From Candidatus Baltobacteraceae bacterium (GTDB taxonomy: Bacteria; Vulcanimicrobiota; Vulcanimicrobiia; Vulcanimicrobiales; Vulcanimicrobiaceae), in contig DATJTX010000029.1 in assembly GCA_035502855.1 (NCBI GenBank), positions 22,248 through 86,247 on the forward strand: DNA of 64,000 nt, read 5' to 3'. Numbering within the stretch: the stretch's first letter is position 1; each line of letters starts with the position of its first letter. This document shows positions 16,901 through 24,682 of the stretch, in pieces. The notes beneath the pieces were generated by a model. The model was given only the letters and a program-made list of their open reading frames with translations, was not told the origin of the DNA and ran no database searches. The position numbers and the translations under genes were made by a program.

Positions 16901-17619
16901 ACGCACCGCTGCAGCCGTTGATCAACCCAAATCAGTCATTCCCGACCTACGACATCTTCCCGGCGGGAATCGGAACCTCGGCTTCGGCTTTCGGTGCTCC
17001 CTACGTTGCAACCATCGTGCTCAACTACAAGCACGATAAGTGGGCGGTGACGCCGTCACTGCAATTCCAGGCCGGGACGCGCTATGGCGCGCCGAACACG
17101 ACGCCGGGGCTTGCTCCCGACGAGTGCGCAGGCGTCTTCGGCACGGGCGCCGATCCGCGCTATCCCTACGGAAACCCGTCGACCGGCACGGTCGACTATT
17201 CGACGTGCGACACGGGCGACAACATCACGATTCCCGACCCGTACACGCACCAGTTCGATCCGCTTGGGTCGTTCATCCAGCCCAGTCAGATGATGCTCAA
17301 CTTGCAGCTCAGTTACGACCTCTCGCCGCGCGTCACGGTCATCGCCGACTTGACCAACATCGTCAACGCGTGCTTCGGCGGGAGCAAGGAAGCCTGGACG
17401 AGTCCGAACGGAAATTTCTGCAGCTATGGCGTCGTCGGCGACGGACTCGTTGCGCCGATCGTTCCGGCAGGCGGGAATACCTACAATCCCGGCGATACGG
17501 TTCAACCGTTCCTTCAGTATCCATACGAACCGTCGCTCGGACCGTTCGACATCTCCGGTCTGAACACGACGACAAAACAGCCGTTCCAAATCTACGTCGA
17601 GGCGCTGCTCAAACTGTAG
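13939..17619 (+). CDS. TonB-dependent outer-membrane receptor with N-terminal carboxypeptidase-regulatory-like domain
   Basis: A 1226-residue protein; ATG at 13939 is preferred because AGGAGG lies 10 bp upstream, although the frame opens 23 codons earlier. A signal peptide covers residues 1-28. A CarboxypepD_reg/Cna-B-like domain (GLSGTVSSAATGAPIAGANV) spans about 30-115. The plug domain follows (VHIRGGDFDQVGYEFDGVPI, about 175-195), then a long beta-barrel rich in Tyr, Asn and Gly, ending in the aromatic-rich IYVEALLKL. Extra Cys pairs occur in extracellular-loop-like segments. Such receptors import large or scarce ligands using TonB energy; the ligand is unknown. No TonB, ExbB or transporter gene is adjacent. 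It proves a diderm envelope. Confidence 0.88.
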   Translation: MTGTIRRPFFTAIILLATMLGQETWALAGTTGGLSGTVSSAATGAPIAGANVVASGASQVARTTTDAAGRFNFLSLAPDTYTVSVSKDGYDPVSEGGATVFADSVQTLAIVMQPALKEIARVTSSAAGNLVKSGTTSDVYTVNAATQQRVAAVGGGGGLNSAYSAIATIPGAYVAGNQGGYYQTVHIRGGDFDQVGYEFDGVPINRSFDNYPSGSASSLGQAEVQVYTGAAPSNSESQGLAGFINQVIKSGTYPGYANADLGIGAPAFYHHASVEAGGATPDRLFSYYAGVGGYNQSPRYVDNYNGSPAYDYLGIPLTATPEASDPNVNLWQQAPFNYLEPATLSVRDVVVNVHFALPHKHDGGRDDVQVLWDSEAILNGFYQSLDDATLGNTSTAYGQPYWVDGYAYNCPGNIGTTMSAAQANASASCVSPYYYPSGPTPRYANIPGFADSCPSENTVGAPCSFVPANERDGSENDQEILKVQYQKNFGENAYLRVYGYTYYSDWLLNGPNLTYAALVGPGLGDTAPDYELTSHTRGVSATFADQINDANLISLQGSYTTSNAIRDNNEQMLNFALQPYGYVAVNAADPYSGYCYSGAGGTAVSCNPTLGAPPAQFATWSQIASSTVPALPTTCADPNVASTACTYLSAENGEYGYYNQVTPQFTALSLTDQFRPTDKLLFNIGVRENEYRFVGQNTNEGPARQFWYNAYNLDTCVSNGVTTDVSALGVAPGDCAAAGQAQASLNNDVNGSTQTFDSFEPRFAFTYTQNPYTVWRGSIGKYSQPPDTATEQYNTLQLDEPFTVLGPVFLPFGRTSPSYPIYPPTSTNADLSLEHTFKGTDISFKLTPFFRHTENQLQNFFLNQAEGFISELNVGAQSSRGVEFQLQKGDFSRNGLSGLLSFAYTYSTIKYQTLGNGQTIITPLNAGIAQYNAYTSACANPANAGKTQYGQAVCGSTMSGVAAAPCYTAAGAPDPACAAGDYGNPYWDAPLQPLINPNQSFPTYDIFPAGIGTSASAFGAPYVATIVLNYKHDKWAVTPSLQFQAGTRYGAPNTTPGLAPDECAGVFGTGADPRYPYGNPSTGTVDYSTCDTGDNITIPDPYTHQFDPLGSFIQPSQMMLNLQLSYDLSPRVTVIADLTNIVNACFGGSKEAWTSPNGNFCSYGVVGDGLVAPIVPAGGNTYNPGDTVQPFLQYPYEPSLGPFDISGLNTTTKQPFQIYVEALLKL

Positions 17620-17635
17620 CGCCGGCTACCGGCGC
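17619..17635. terminator. Hairpin between convergent genes
   Basis: GCGCCGG-CTA-CCGGCGC, a perfect 7-bp stem at the stop codon of the receptor gene. It is followed by a second short hairpin (GCTCCG / CGGAGC) at the end of the convergent gene. There is no long T-run, so terminator function is tentative. Confidence 0.5.
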
Positions 17636-17648
17636 GCGTCGTGCTCCG

Positions 17649-19232
17649 TTAATCGCGGAGCATGGCGCGCGCTGCATTCCAACCCGGCGCTCCCATCACG
17701 CCGCCGCCCGGATGCGCGGCGGCACCGCACATGTAGAGATTCTTCACCGGCGTCTTGTAGTTCGCATAGCCGGGTACGGGACGCAGCGCGTAGAGATTGT
17801 GCAGCGGCATCGTGCCTTGAAAGATGTTGCCGCCCGTCAAACCGAACGTCTCTTCGATGTCGACCGGGCTGAGGATCCGCCGGTCGATCACCGACGAGGT
17901 GAATCCCGGCGCATAGCGCTCGACGATCGCGAAACAGCGATCGGCAAATTCGTTTTTGATCGCCTCCGTCCAGGGGCCGTCCTTCAGTCTATAGGGCGCG
18001 TACTGCACGAACATCGACATGAGATGTTTCCCGGGCGGTGCGATCGTTGGGTCGAGCGAGGACGGTAGACAGCATTCGACGACCGGCTCCTTCGAGGGAC
18101 GGCCGTATTTCGCGTCGTCGTAGGCGCGCTCGATAAAGTCCTGATCGGGGCAGAAGTGCACGGTGCCGTGATGCTGCGGTCCCGGCTGGTGGCCGGGCAA
18201 CGCGGTGAAACTCGGCAGACGCTCGAGCGCGACGTTGATCTTCACCGACGCGCTGTCGTACGAGATGCGCGCGACCGCTTCGCGGAAGGCCGGGGGCAAC
18301 GTTGCCGGATCGAGCAGCCGCTCGAAGGTCAGATGCATGTCGACGCCGCTGGCGATTTTTTTCGCGCGATATTCGTCGCCGCTGCGCAAGGCAACGCCAA
18401 CCGCGGTGCGGTTCTTGAGAAGAATCTTTGCGACTTCGGCGTCGGTCTTGATCTCGACGCCAAGGTCTCGCGCCGCGCTTGCCAGCGCTTGCGTCAGACC
18501 GCCCATACCGCCGCGCACGTACGCCCACACGCCCTTCTTGCCGTTCGTCTCGCCCATCACGTGATGGAAGAGCACGTACGCGGTGCCCGGCATCGAGGGC
18601 GCCATGAACGCGCCGATGATCGCGTCGGTTGCGAGCGTACCTTTGAGCTCCTCGCTCTCGAACCAGCGATCGAGGATCGGACGCGCTGCGCCGCTGAGCA
18701 TTTCGACCGCCTCGTTCATCGCCGGACCCATCTTTTGCAGCGAGCGTCCCATCCTGCCGAGGTTCACCAGATCGCCGAGCGCCGGATGCAGCACGTTGGG
18801 CGGGATCTGGGTCAGGGTCGGTTCGATCACGGAGGCGACGCGCTGCAACATCGCTTCATAGCGTGCAAACGCGTCCGCGTCTTTCCGGCTGAACTTGGCG
18901 ATCTCGTCGATATCGCGTGCGAGACCGCGTCCGAGCATGAGGTAGCGGCCGTCGATAAAGGGTGTGAACGAGGCTGGATCGCGCTCGATCGCTTCGAAGC
19001 CGTAGCGATTCAGATCGAGATCCCGCACGATTTCCGGCCGGAAGAGACTATTGACGTAGGCTGCGGTCGAGACTTTGAACCCGGGAAATGTTTCTTCGGT
19101 CACGCAGGCGCCGCCGACGATGTAGCGGCGTTCGACCACGAGCACGCGCCGCTTCGCGCGTGCAAGATAGCACGCCGTCACCAGGCCGTTGTGACCGCCG
19201 CCGATCACGATCGCATCATAGGTTCTGGGCAT
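17649..19232 (-). CDS. FAD-dependent oxidoreductase of the phytoene desaturase / PYROXD2 type
   Basis: A 527-residue flavoprotein; the ATG at 19232 begins MPRTYDAIVIGGGHNGLVTA, placing the FAD-binding GxGxxG at the N terminus as expected. Upstream codons are not part of the fold. It has ERRYIVGGACVTEE after the first beta-alpha-beta unit and the C-terminal GAAAHPGGGVMGAPGWNAA motif shared by CrtI-like desaturases and PYROXD2 proteins. No carotenoid genes are nearby, so a carotenoid substrate is not supported. It diverges from an acetyltransferase gene. Confidence 0.8.
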   Translation of the reverse strand: MPRTYDAIVIGGGHNGLVTACYLARAKRRVLVVERRYIVGGACVTEETFPGFKVSTAAYVNSLFRPEIVRDLDLNRYGFEAIERDPASFTPFIDGRYLMLGRGLARDIDEIAKFSRKDADAFARYEAMLQRVASVIEPTLTQIPPNVLHPALGDLVNLGRMGRSLQKMGPAMNEAVEMLSGAARPILDRWFESEELKGTLATDAIIGAFMAPSMPGTAYVLFHHVMGETNGKKGVWAYVRGGMGGLTQALASAARDLGVEIKTDAEVAKILLKNRTAVGVALRSGDEYRAKKIASGVDMHLTFERLLDPATLPPAFREAVARISYDSASVKINVALERLPSFTALPGHQPGPQHHGTVHFCPDQDFIERAYDDAKYGRPSKEPVVECCLPSSLDPTIAPPGKHLMSMFVQYAPYRLKDGPWTEAIKNEFADRCFAIVERYAPGFTSSVIDRRILSPVDIEETFGLTGGNIFQGTMPLHNLYALRPVPGYANYKTPVKNLYMCGAAAHPGGGVMGAPGWNAARAMLRD

Positions 19233-19287
19233 CGGGCGGTCTTTGGTCGGGCGGGAAAGCGGCCCCTCCGGGCGGTAATTCGCCGCC

Positions 19288-19746
19288 ATGAACACAACCA
19301 TCGACGTCACCGTGCGCCGTGCCCGTTCCGATGACATCGAACAGCTGCTGCCGCTGGTTCGCTCCTACCGCGTCTTTTACGGGCAGGAGCCGGACGCGGC
19401 GAGCGAACGCCGGTTCGTCGCAAAGCACCTGCGCGACGCGACCAGCACCGTGTTCGTAGCGAACGCCGGCGGCGAAACGGTTGGATTCGTGCAGATCTTC
19501 GAGTCGTGGAGCACCGTGCGCCTCGCCCCGGTATTGATCTTGGAAGATCTCTTCGTCGAGCCGGGTTGGCGCAAGCGCGGAATCGCGCGGTCGTTGATCG
19601 GCGCCGCGCTCGCGTACGCGCGCGAGAACGGCGCCGCGGCAATGTTTCTCGAGACGGCCGCCGAGAACCAACGCGCGCAGAGCGTCTACGAGCGAGCCGG
19701 ATGGCTGCGCGAGCGCATCTTCGTGAAATTCAACGCGCCCTTGTAA
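19288..19746 (+). CDS. GNAT family N-acetyltransferase
   Basis: A 152-residue GNAT protein. Motif A is LFVEPGWRKRGIARSL (acetyl-CoA pyrophosphate loop RxxGxA), followed by AALAYARENGAAAMFLETA and the C-terminal NQRAQSVYERAGW, all standard for the fold. The substrate is unknown. It is transcribed away from the desaturase-like gene, with 55 bp between them. Confidence 0.85.
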   Translation: MNTTIDVTVRRARSDDIEQLLPLVRSYRVFYGQEPDAASERRFVAKHLRDATSTVFVANAGGETVGFVQIFESWSTVRLAPVLILEDLFVEPGWRKRGIARSLIGAALAYARENGAAAMFLETAAENQRAQSVYERAGWLRERIFVKFNAPL

Positions 19747-19764
19747 TAAGGGTCGGGTCCGTCC

Positions 19765-19793
19765 TTGCGAGGACTCGGGGCCCGTGGTATCGT
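19765..19793 (+). promoter_or_regulatory. Promoter of the tRNA Tyr-Gly-Thr operon
   Basis: TTGCGA at 19765-19770 and TATCGT at 19788-19793 with a 17-bp spacer ending in TGG (extended -10). The start of tRNA-Tyr is 27 bp beyond the -10. The spacer shares a CGGGG core with the rpmG and rplJ promoters. Confidence 0.75.
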
Positions 19794-19819
19794 ACCGTCG
19801 TTAGCCGTGCTTGAGACGT

Positions 19820-19907
19820 GGGTCGGTGGTCGAGTGGTTAATGGCACCGGACTGTAAATTCGGCGCGCGAAAGCGCTACGCTGGTTCAAATCCAGCCCGG
19901 CCCACCA
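19820..19907 (+). tRNA. tRNA-Tyr (anticodon GTA)
   Basis: An 88-nt class II tRNA with encoded CCA. Acceptor GGGTCGG / CCGGCCC with A73, anticodon loop CTGTAAA, T arm GCTGG-TTCAAAT-CCAGC and the expected long variable arm (GCGC-GAAA-GCGC). First gene of a Tyr-Gly-Thr cluster, the same order as upstream of tufB in E. coli. Confidence 0.97.
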
Positions 19908-19927
19908 TTTTGTCTTGTGCGTGACGC

Positions 19928-20001
19928 GCGGGCGTTGCATAGTGGTAGTGCTTCTGCCTTCCAAGCAGACAGCGCGGGTTCGATTCCCGCCGCCCGCTCC
20001 A
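19928..20001 (+). tRNA. tRNA-Gly (anticodon TCC)
   Basis: A 74-nt tRNA. Acceptor GCGGGCG / CGCCCGC, anticodon stem CTGC with loop CTTCCAA, T arm CGGG-TTCGATT-CCCG, and encoded CCA. Second gene of the Tyr-Gly-Thr cluster, 20 bp after tRNA-Tyr. Confidence 0.97.
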
Positions 20002-20025
20002 GACGGTTCGATCGTGCCGGTAAGC

Positions 20026-20100
20026 GCCGTCGTAGCTCAGTGGTAGAGCATTTCCTTGGTAAGGAAAAGGCCACGAGTTCAATCCTCGTCGACGGCTCCA
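20026..20100 (+). tRNA. tRNA-Thr (anticodon GGT)
   Basis: A 75-nt tRNA. Acceptor GCCGTCG / CGACGGC with U73 and encoded CCA, anticodon stem TTTCC / GGAAA around TTGGTAA. It has a normal short variable loop, unlike the Thr-UGU gene at 13512, but shares its acceptor start GCCG and its discriminator U73. Confidence 0.97.
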
Positions 20101-20106
20101 CTTCAA

Positions 20107-20134
20107 GAAAGCCTCGCTCGCTTGCGAGGCTTTC
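20107..20134 (+). terminator. Intrinsic terminator of the tRNA operon
   Basis: Perfect 11-bp stem GAAAGCCTCGC / GCGAGGCTTTC with a 6-nt loop, directly after tRNA-Thr, followed by a pyrimidine-rich tract. Confidence 0.85.
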
Positions 20135-20209
20135 CTCTACTTCTTGGGCCGCAAGTCCTAACGGGACCGGGTAAATCGACTTTAGAGACGGCCATCGGCA
20201 TTCGCTACG

Positions 20210-21007
20210 ATGCCAGGGATGAGCAAGAACCGCCTCCGCTTCGGGCTCGCCGCCGTCCTCGCTATTGCCGTTCCCGTCACGTTCGTCGCCTGCGGCGGCG
20301 GCGGTGGCGGATCGACACCGCCCGCACCGGCCGCGAGTTCGGCGCCGACTGCCACACCGCTGCCGACACCGACGCCGACGCCGCCAGGCGCTTCGTCCTC
20401 TACGATCGAGACCTCGCAAGGAAGCGTGAGCGGTCAGACCGGCATGTTCACGCCCTCGCAGGGCGACACATCAACCGGGGGTCAGGGCTCGCCAGTCGAC
20501 GGCATCACGTGCGACCCGACGATGTCGAACAACTACCACATCCACGTCTACCTTGGAATTTACGTGAACGGTCAACAAGCGGCGCTGCCGATCGCGATCG
20601 GCATGGAGAACCCCGGACCGCCCGATGATGGATTCATCGACACCGCGACCTGCTTCTATCACATCCACACGCACGACTCGAGCGGCATCGTCCATGTCGA
20701 AGATCCCGATCCGAACAACATTCCGATCACGGGCACGATGTATACGGTGCAAAACATTCTCGATGTCTGGGGCATCACCGCGGACTCGAATCACTTCGGC
20801 CCGTTCACCGGCCCGGTTCGCGTTTTTACCAGCGGTCAAGTCTACCGGGGCGATAGCAACAACGGTCTGGTTCCGGCAACCGATCTCACATTCTACGGGA
20901 CGAACCCGGTGACGGTGCCCCTGTACTCACACGAAGTGATCGACGTCGAAATCGGCCCAACGTGGCCGACGACGCTCCCGAACGTCAGTTTTTACCTGGA
21001 ATATTAG
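20210..21007 (+). CDS. Secreted His-rich lipoprotein of unknown function
   Basis: A 265-residue protein. The N terminus has basic residues, a hydrophobic segment and then VACGGGGGGS, a plausible lipobox with Cys at about 28. A Pro/Thr/Ala linker covers roughly 35-65. The folded part holds paired motifs YHIHVYLGIYVNGQ (about 107) and CFYHIHTHDSSGIVHVE (about 147), which look like a metal-binding His cluster on a beta-rich fold. Similar His-motif proteins occur as uncharacterised secreted proteins elsewhere; that is memory, not a search. Anchoring to the inner or outer membrane is inferred. A second ATG three codons in is an equal start candidate. Confidence 0.7.
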   Translation: MPGMSKNRLRFGLAAVLAIAVPVTFVACGGGGGGSTPPAPAASSAPTATPLPTPTPTPPGASSSTIETSQGSVSGQTGMFTPSQGDTSTGGQGSPVDGITCDPTMSNNYHIHVYLGIYVNGQQAALPIAIGMENPGPPDDGFIDTATCFYHIHTHDSSGIVHVEDPDPNNIPITGTMYTVQNILDVWGITADSNHFGPFTGPVRVFTSGQVYRGDSNNGLVPATDLTFYGTNPVTVPLYSHEVIDVEIGPTWPTTLPNVSFYLEY

Positions 21008-21016
21008 ACGCTCGCG

Positions 21017-21904
21017 CTAGCCGTTGTTCTTCAGGATCGTGACGATTTCGCCGAGAACACGATCCGCGTCGCCCGGCGCGGGTTGGCAGGTTCCCGCACC
21101 CGTGTGTCCGCCCCCGCCGTACTGAGCCATCATGTCGCCGATGCTCGTCTTACAATCGCGCTTGAGAATATTGTGACCCACTTGGATCGAGACGAACTCG
21201 TTGTTGCGTCCGTCGGCTACACGCGCTGAAACGTTCGCGCTGGGGAAAAGGTCGTAGATCAGAAAGCGATTGCCGCTGGGAAGGTTCTTGCGCCCGCGCA
21301 CGTCGGTGATCACGACGTTGCCGTCTTGCCGTGAGGTTTCCTTGAGATGCTCGAGAAACGCGGGCTCTTCGGCTTTGAGGCGATCGACCTGCTTGCGAAC
21401 CTGCGGATCTTGCAGAATCTGATCGACGGTTTGTGCTTTCGCCAGGCTCATCAAGTGGCGGAAGTATTCTTTGAACGCGCCCAGGCCGCTGCGCGGATCG
21501 AGCGTGTATCCGACCAGGATCCAACCCTTCGGATCGACGATGTCGTCACGCGTCAGCAGCGCGGCATCGAGGCGGTCGGTCGCATCGAGAAGATCGGCGA
21601 ATCTGTCGAACCGATCGGATTTGTAGTGATCGGCGATCACGCGGGCGGCGCTGGGCGCGATCTCGAAGTTGCCGCGCATCTCGGGATTCCAGGCCGCGTC
21701 CGACTGGCTGACATGGTGGTCGAACCACAGTCCGGCGCGCTCGTCGTACGGCAGATTGGCGAGGATGTCGTGGTCGGTAACGGCGACTTTGCCGTCCTGC
21801 ACGTCCTTTGGATGGGCAAACTCGATCTCGTCGATCGCTTCGACCTCTTGCAGAAGGATGGCCGAGGTGAGTCCATCGAGGTCGGCACGGGTGATCAGTC
21901 GCAT
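21017..21904 (-). CDS. DHH family phosphoesterase
   Basis: A 295-residue protein; ATG at 21904 is supported by GGAGGA just upstream, and the longer frame is not part of the fold. Motifs: TRADLDGLTSA (residues 5-15), VTDHDILANLPY, WFDHHVSQ (the DHH signature) and a DHHA1-like end, GGGGHTGAG. This set is that of RecJ/NrnA/exopolyphosphatase-type enzymes that cleave phosphodiester or polyphosphate bonds with Mn2+. The substrate (nanoRNA, c-di-NMP linear products or polyphosphate) cannot be fixed from sequence. It diverges from msrB. Confidence 0.82.
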   Translation of the reverse strand: MRLITRADLDGLTSAILLQEVEAIDEIEFAHPKDVQDGKVAVTDHDILANLPYDERAGLWFDHHVSQSDAAWNPEMRGNFEIAPSAARVIADHYKSDRFDRFADLLDATDRLDAALLTRDDIVDPKGWILVGYTLDPRSGLGAFKEYFRHLMSLAKAQTVDQILQDPQVRKQVDRLKAEEPAFLEHLKETSRQDGNVVITDVRGRKNLPSGNRFLIYDLFPSANVSARVADGRNNEFVSIQVGHNILKRDCKTSIGDMMAQYGGGGHTGAGTCQPAPGDADRVLGEIVTILKNNG

Positions 21905-22000
21905 AGCGATTCCTCCGGGCGCGAAGCGGTCGTAGGCAAGGGAGCGCTTCTTATCGCGCGACGCATCCGTCCCCTGCCCTCGAGCGTTCTTTAGAATGCG

Positions 22001-22408
22001 ATGAAACACGAAGGCAATCCCGAGGTGGTCAAGAGCGAAGCGAAATGGCGCGAGGAACTCGGCCCCGAGCGCTATGCGATTTTGCGCGAAGCCGGCACCG
22101 AACGTCCGTTCACCGGCTCGTTGCTCAACCTGCGGGAAGACGGCACGTACGTCTGTGGAGGCTGCCAAAACGAGCTCTTTTCGGCCGATGCGAAATTCGA
22201 CTCGCACTGCGGCTGGCCGTCGTTCACGCACCCGCGCGAGCAGCAGAACGTGCGTCTGCTCGACGACTCTAGCCACGGCATGCATCGCGTCGAAGTGCGC
22301 TGCGCGCGCTGCGACTCACATCTCGGCCATGTTTTTGACGACGGTCCCGGTCCGCGCGGGACGCGGTACTGCATCAACTCGCTTTCACTCGACTTCAAGA
22401 AGACGTAG
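22001..22408 (+). CDS. msrB: Peptide methionine (R)-S-oxide reductase MsrB
   Basis: A 135-residue MsrB. The structural zinc is held by Cys52, Cys55, Cys101 and Cys104. The substrate motifs HCGWPSF and GHVFDDGPGPRGTRYC are present, with catalytic Cys124 in RYCINSLSLDF. It reduces the R-sulfoxide of methionine in oxidised proteins. There is no signal peptide, so it is cytoplasmic. A GC-rich hairpin lies after the stop codon. Confidence 0.95.
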   Translation: MKHEGNPEVVKSEAKWREELGPERYAILREAGTERPFTGSLLNLREDGTYVCGGCQNELFSADAKFDSHCGWPSFTHPREQQNVRLLDDSSHGMHRVEVRCARCDSHLGHVFDDGPGPRGTRYCINSLSLDFKKT

Positions 22409-22558
22409 GACCCACCGGCGACCGGGCCACGGCCCGGGCCATTAGGGGATCGTAGTACATTTTTTACGATTCGTTACGAGAAACGGCGCCGCATCACGGC
22501 GGAGTTCGTCCCGAAGCGAGCGAACCATGGGCCTAAAGTCCTTAGGAGCTCGCCGACT

Positions 22559-24196
22559 GTGAAGGATCAACTTGTCGGGCCACGCCCGGACGGTACGAGC
22601 GATCGCCTGCTCATGCAGCGGGCGGCATCCCTTTTATCGACCGATCTTTCGCTCGGTGAGCTGTTCGAACGTCTCACGACGCTGCTGCCCGAATACCTCG
22701 ATTCGGCCGTCGTCTTTATCGCTCTTACGCATCAAAACGGGCAGCACGCGATCGAGTATATCTACGACCACGGTGAGATTCGCAGATATCCGCATATTCC
22801 ACTCACCGAGCGCTCTCGCGCCCGCGCCGTGCTCGAGACCTCGCAAATCATTTGGGGCAATCGCCGCGAGATTTGGGCGCCGGAGGGGACGTACCCGATC
22901 AATCCGGATCGTCCCTGGACCAACGACACGCATTCGGCGATCTTCGTACCGATGCGCGTCGGCGGAACGGTCGTGGGATGCCTCTCCGTGCAAAGCGTTC
23001 ACGAGGGCGCGTACACCGGCGACGACGTAGAGACGGTTGCAGCGATCGGCCATTTCCTCGGTGTCGCGGTGCAGAACCAGCGGATGTATCAGGCGCTGCA
23101 GCGCACGGCGGAATACGATCCGCAGACGGGACTCGCGAATCACTCACGCATCTGTCGCCAGTTGGATCAGGCGCTGGCGGTCGCGAGTTCCACGCAACCG
23201 ATCGTTGCGATCATGCTCGACGTGATCAATTTCGCGCAATTCAATGAACTCTACGGCTACGCGGAGGGAGACGACGTATTGCGCCGGATCGCCGCCGTCT
23301 TGCGCGAGTTCGAAGATGCCGACGACACGATTGCGGTTGGCCGCTTCGGAGGCGACATCTTCATGATGATTCTTCGCGACGGCGCAAGCGATCTGGCGAG
23401 CCACGCCGTTGGACGCGTCATGGCAAGACTCTCGGATCTTGCGTACGTGAGCGACGACCAGACCTTGCCGATCACGATCGCCTGCGGCTACGCGGTCGCA
23501 CCGCTCGATGCCGGTTCGCGTGCCGAGATCCTTGCGCTATGCGAGCAGCGCACGCGCCACAGCCGCAAACTCGGCGGTGCCGCGGTTTGCAGCGAGGACT
23601 CCGGATCGCACGCGGTTTACGGTGCGTTCGAAGGAATCGAACCGATCGTCGAGAGTTTGCTCAACCGCGATCCGTTCACGCGCGTGCACCTCTTACAGGT
23701 CAATGCTATGGCCAAGTCGTGGTCGGAGCACAACCTCGATCTCGATCATGCCTCGCTGGTGACGCTCTTGCAGGCGAGCCTGATGCACGACGTGGGCAAG
23801 CTGCTGGTCGCCGATCGCATGCTGAGCAAGCCGGGCCCCCTGAGCAAGGTCGAATACGAGGCCGTGATGCTCCACGCCGAGTACGGACGCCACGTGTTGA
23901 TGCAGCACCCCGGGTATGCCGAGGTGGCCGAAATCGTCGGCCAACACCACGAGCGCTGGGATGGCACCGGCTATCCTGCCGGACTTGCCGGCGAGCAAAT
24001 CCACCCGCTCGCGCGCGCCATTTCGATCCTCGACGCGTTCTCCGCCATGGTTGCCGACCGGCCGTATCATCGCGGAATTACGGAAGATGCGGCCTTGGCC
24101 GAACTCCAGCGCTGCGCCGGCACGCAATTCGATCCCGATCTGGTCGACCGCTTCGTTGCCTGGCGCGAGGAGGGCAACCCCGCTCCCCTCGGCTGA
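22559..24196 (+). CDS. GAF - degenerate GGDEF - HD-GYP cyclic-di-GMP signalling protein
   Basis: A GTG-initiated 545-residue protein with AGGAG 12 bp before the start. A GAF domain covers about 20-180 (FVPMRVGGTVVGCLSVQS). A GGDEF domain follows, about 190-340 (AEYDPQTGLANH), whose active loop reads RFGGDIF, so cyclase activity is doubtful. An HD-GYP phosphodiesterase domain spans about 365-530 with HDVGK, the second His pair and HHERWDGTGYP. HD-GYP proteins hydrolyse c-di-GMP, so this is probably a sensor-controlled c-di-GMP hydrolase in the cytoplasm. No membrane segment is seen. Confidence 0.88.
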   Translation: MKDQLVGPRPDGTSDRLLMQRAASLLSTDLSLGELFERLTTLLPEYLDSAVVFIALTHQNGQHAIEYIYDHGEIRRYPHIPLTERSRARAVLETSQIIWGNRREIWAPEGTYPINPDRPWTNDTHSAIFVPMRVGGTVVGCLSVQSVHEGAYTGDDVETVAAIGHFLGVAVQNQRMYQALQRTAEYDPQTGLANHSRICRQLDQALAVASSTQPIVAIMLDVINFAQFNELYGYAEGDDVLRRIAAVLREFEDADDTIAVGRFGGDIFMMILRDGASDLASHAVGRVMARLSDLAYVSDDQTLPITIACGYAVAPLDAGSRAEILALCEQRTRHSRKLGGAAVCSEDSGSHAVYGAFEGIEPIVESLLNRDPFTRVHLLQVNAMAKSWSEHNLDLDHASLVTLLQASLMHDVGKLLVADRMLSKPGPLSKVEYEAVMLHAEYGRHVLMQHPGYAEVAEIVGQHHERWDGTGYPAGLAGEQIHPLARAISILDAFSAMVADRPYHRGITEDAALAELQRCAGTQFDPDLVDRFVAWREEGNPAPLG

Positions 24197-24200
24197 AAGG

Positions 24201-24221
24201 GGGCTGCGCGCAACGCAGCCC
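24201..24221. terminator. GC hairpin between HD-GYP gene and tRNA-Arg
   Basis: GGGCTGCG / CGCAGCCC, an 8-bp stem with a 5-nt loop, lying between convergent genes. The T-tract is weak on both strands. Confidence 0.5.
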
Positions 24222-24235
24222 TGGTTCAGAACTCC

Positions 24236-24309
24236 TGCGCTCGGGCGGAATTGAACCGCCAACCTCGGCCTTAGGAGTGCCTTGCTCTATCCAATTGAGC
24301 TACGAGCGC
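24236..24309 (-). tRNA. tRNA-Arg (anticodon CCT)
   Basis: A 74-nt tRNA without encoded CCA. Acceptor GCGCTCG / CGAGCGC with A73, D arm GCTC / GAGC, anticodon loop CTCCTAA, T arm GGCGG-TTCAATT-CCGCC. The anticodon stem has only three clean central pairs, with A-G mismatches at both ends (27-43 and 31-39), which is unusual; the body is otherwise standard for Arg-CCU. Confidence 0.82.
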
Positions 24310-24388
24310 TCATCCCGCGCTTAATTCCACATCCTCCGCAGCGACCCGCCTGCGGCGGTCCCGCCGGCTTACCCCGCCGGCGGTACCC

Positions 24389-24417
24389 TTGCACGGGCGC
24401 CGGGGCTGTGGTACAGT
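24389..24417 (+). promoter_or_regulatory. Promoter of the rpmG-tRNA-Trp-secE-nusG transcript
   Basis: TTGCAC at 24389-24394, 17-bp spacer ending TGTGG, and TACAGT at 24412-24417, an extended -10 TGGTA form. A small hairpin (AACGGTCC / GGGCCGTT, 24430-24448) lies in the short leader before rpmG. Confidence 0.75.
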
Positions 24418-24476
24418 CTTGTGGCTAAGAACGGTCCTGCGGGCCGTTTATTTCATGTCGCGTGGTAAACTAACAG

Positions 24477-24641
24477 ATGGCGAAAAAAGAGAATCGCGTG
24501 ATGGTGGTGATGGCCTGCACCGAGTGCAAGCGCCGCAATTACAACACGCAGAAGAACAAGCAGAAGACGACGGACCGGTTGGAGCTGAGCAAGTACTGCC
24601 GCTTCTGCCGTTGCCACCGTCCCCACCGCGAAACGAAGTAA
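24477..24641 (+). CDS. rpmG: 50S ribosomal protein L33
   Basis: A 54-residue zinc-ribbon (C+) form of L33. Cys14 and Cys17 (CTEC) and Cys41 and Cys44 (CRFC) are the zinc ligands, and [21 protein letters not shown] is the conserved core. It starts at ATG 24477. Its place before tRNA-Trp, secE and nusG is the common bacterial arrangement. The gene is too short for most length cut-offs. Confidence 0.95.
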   Translation: MAKKENRVMVVMACTECKRRNYNTQKNKQKTTDRLELSKYCRFCRCHRPHRETK

Positions 24642-24682
24642 GCGCGACGCAATAGAGCATAGGTTTTTGGCCGGGGCGAGGC

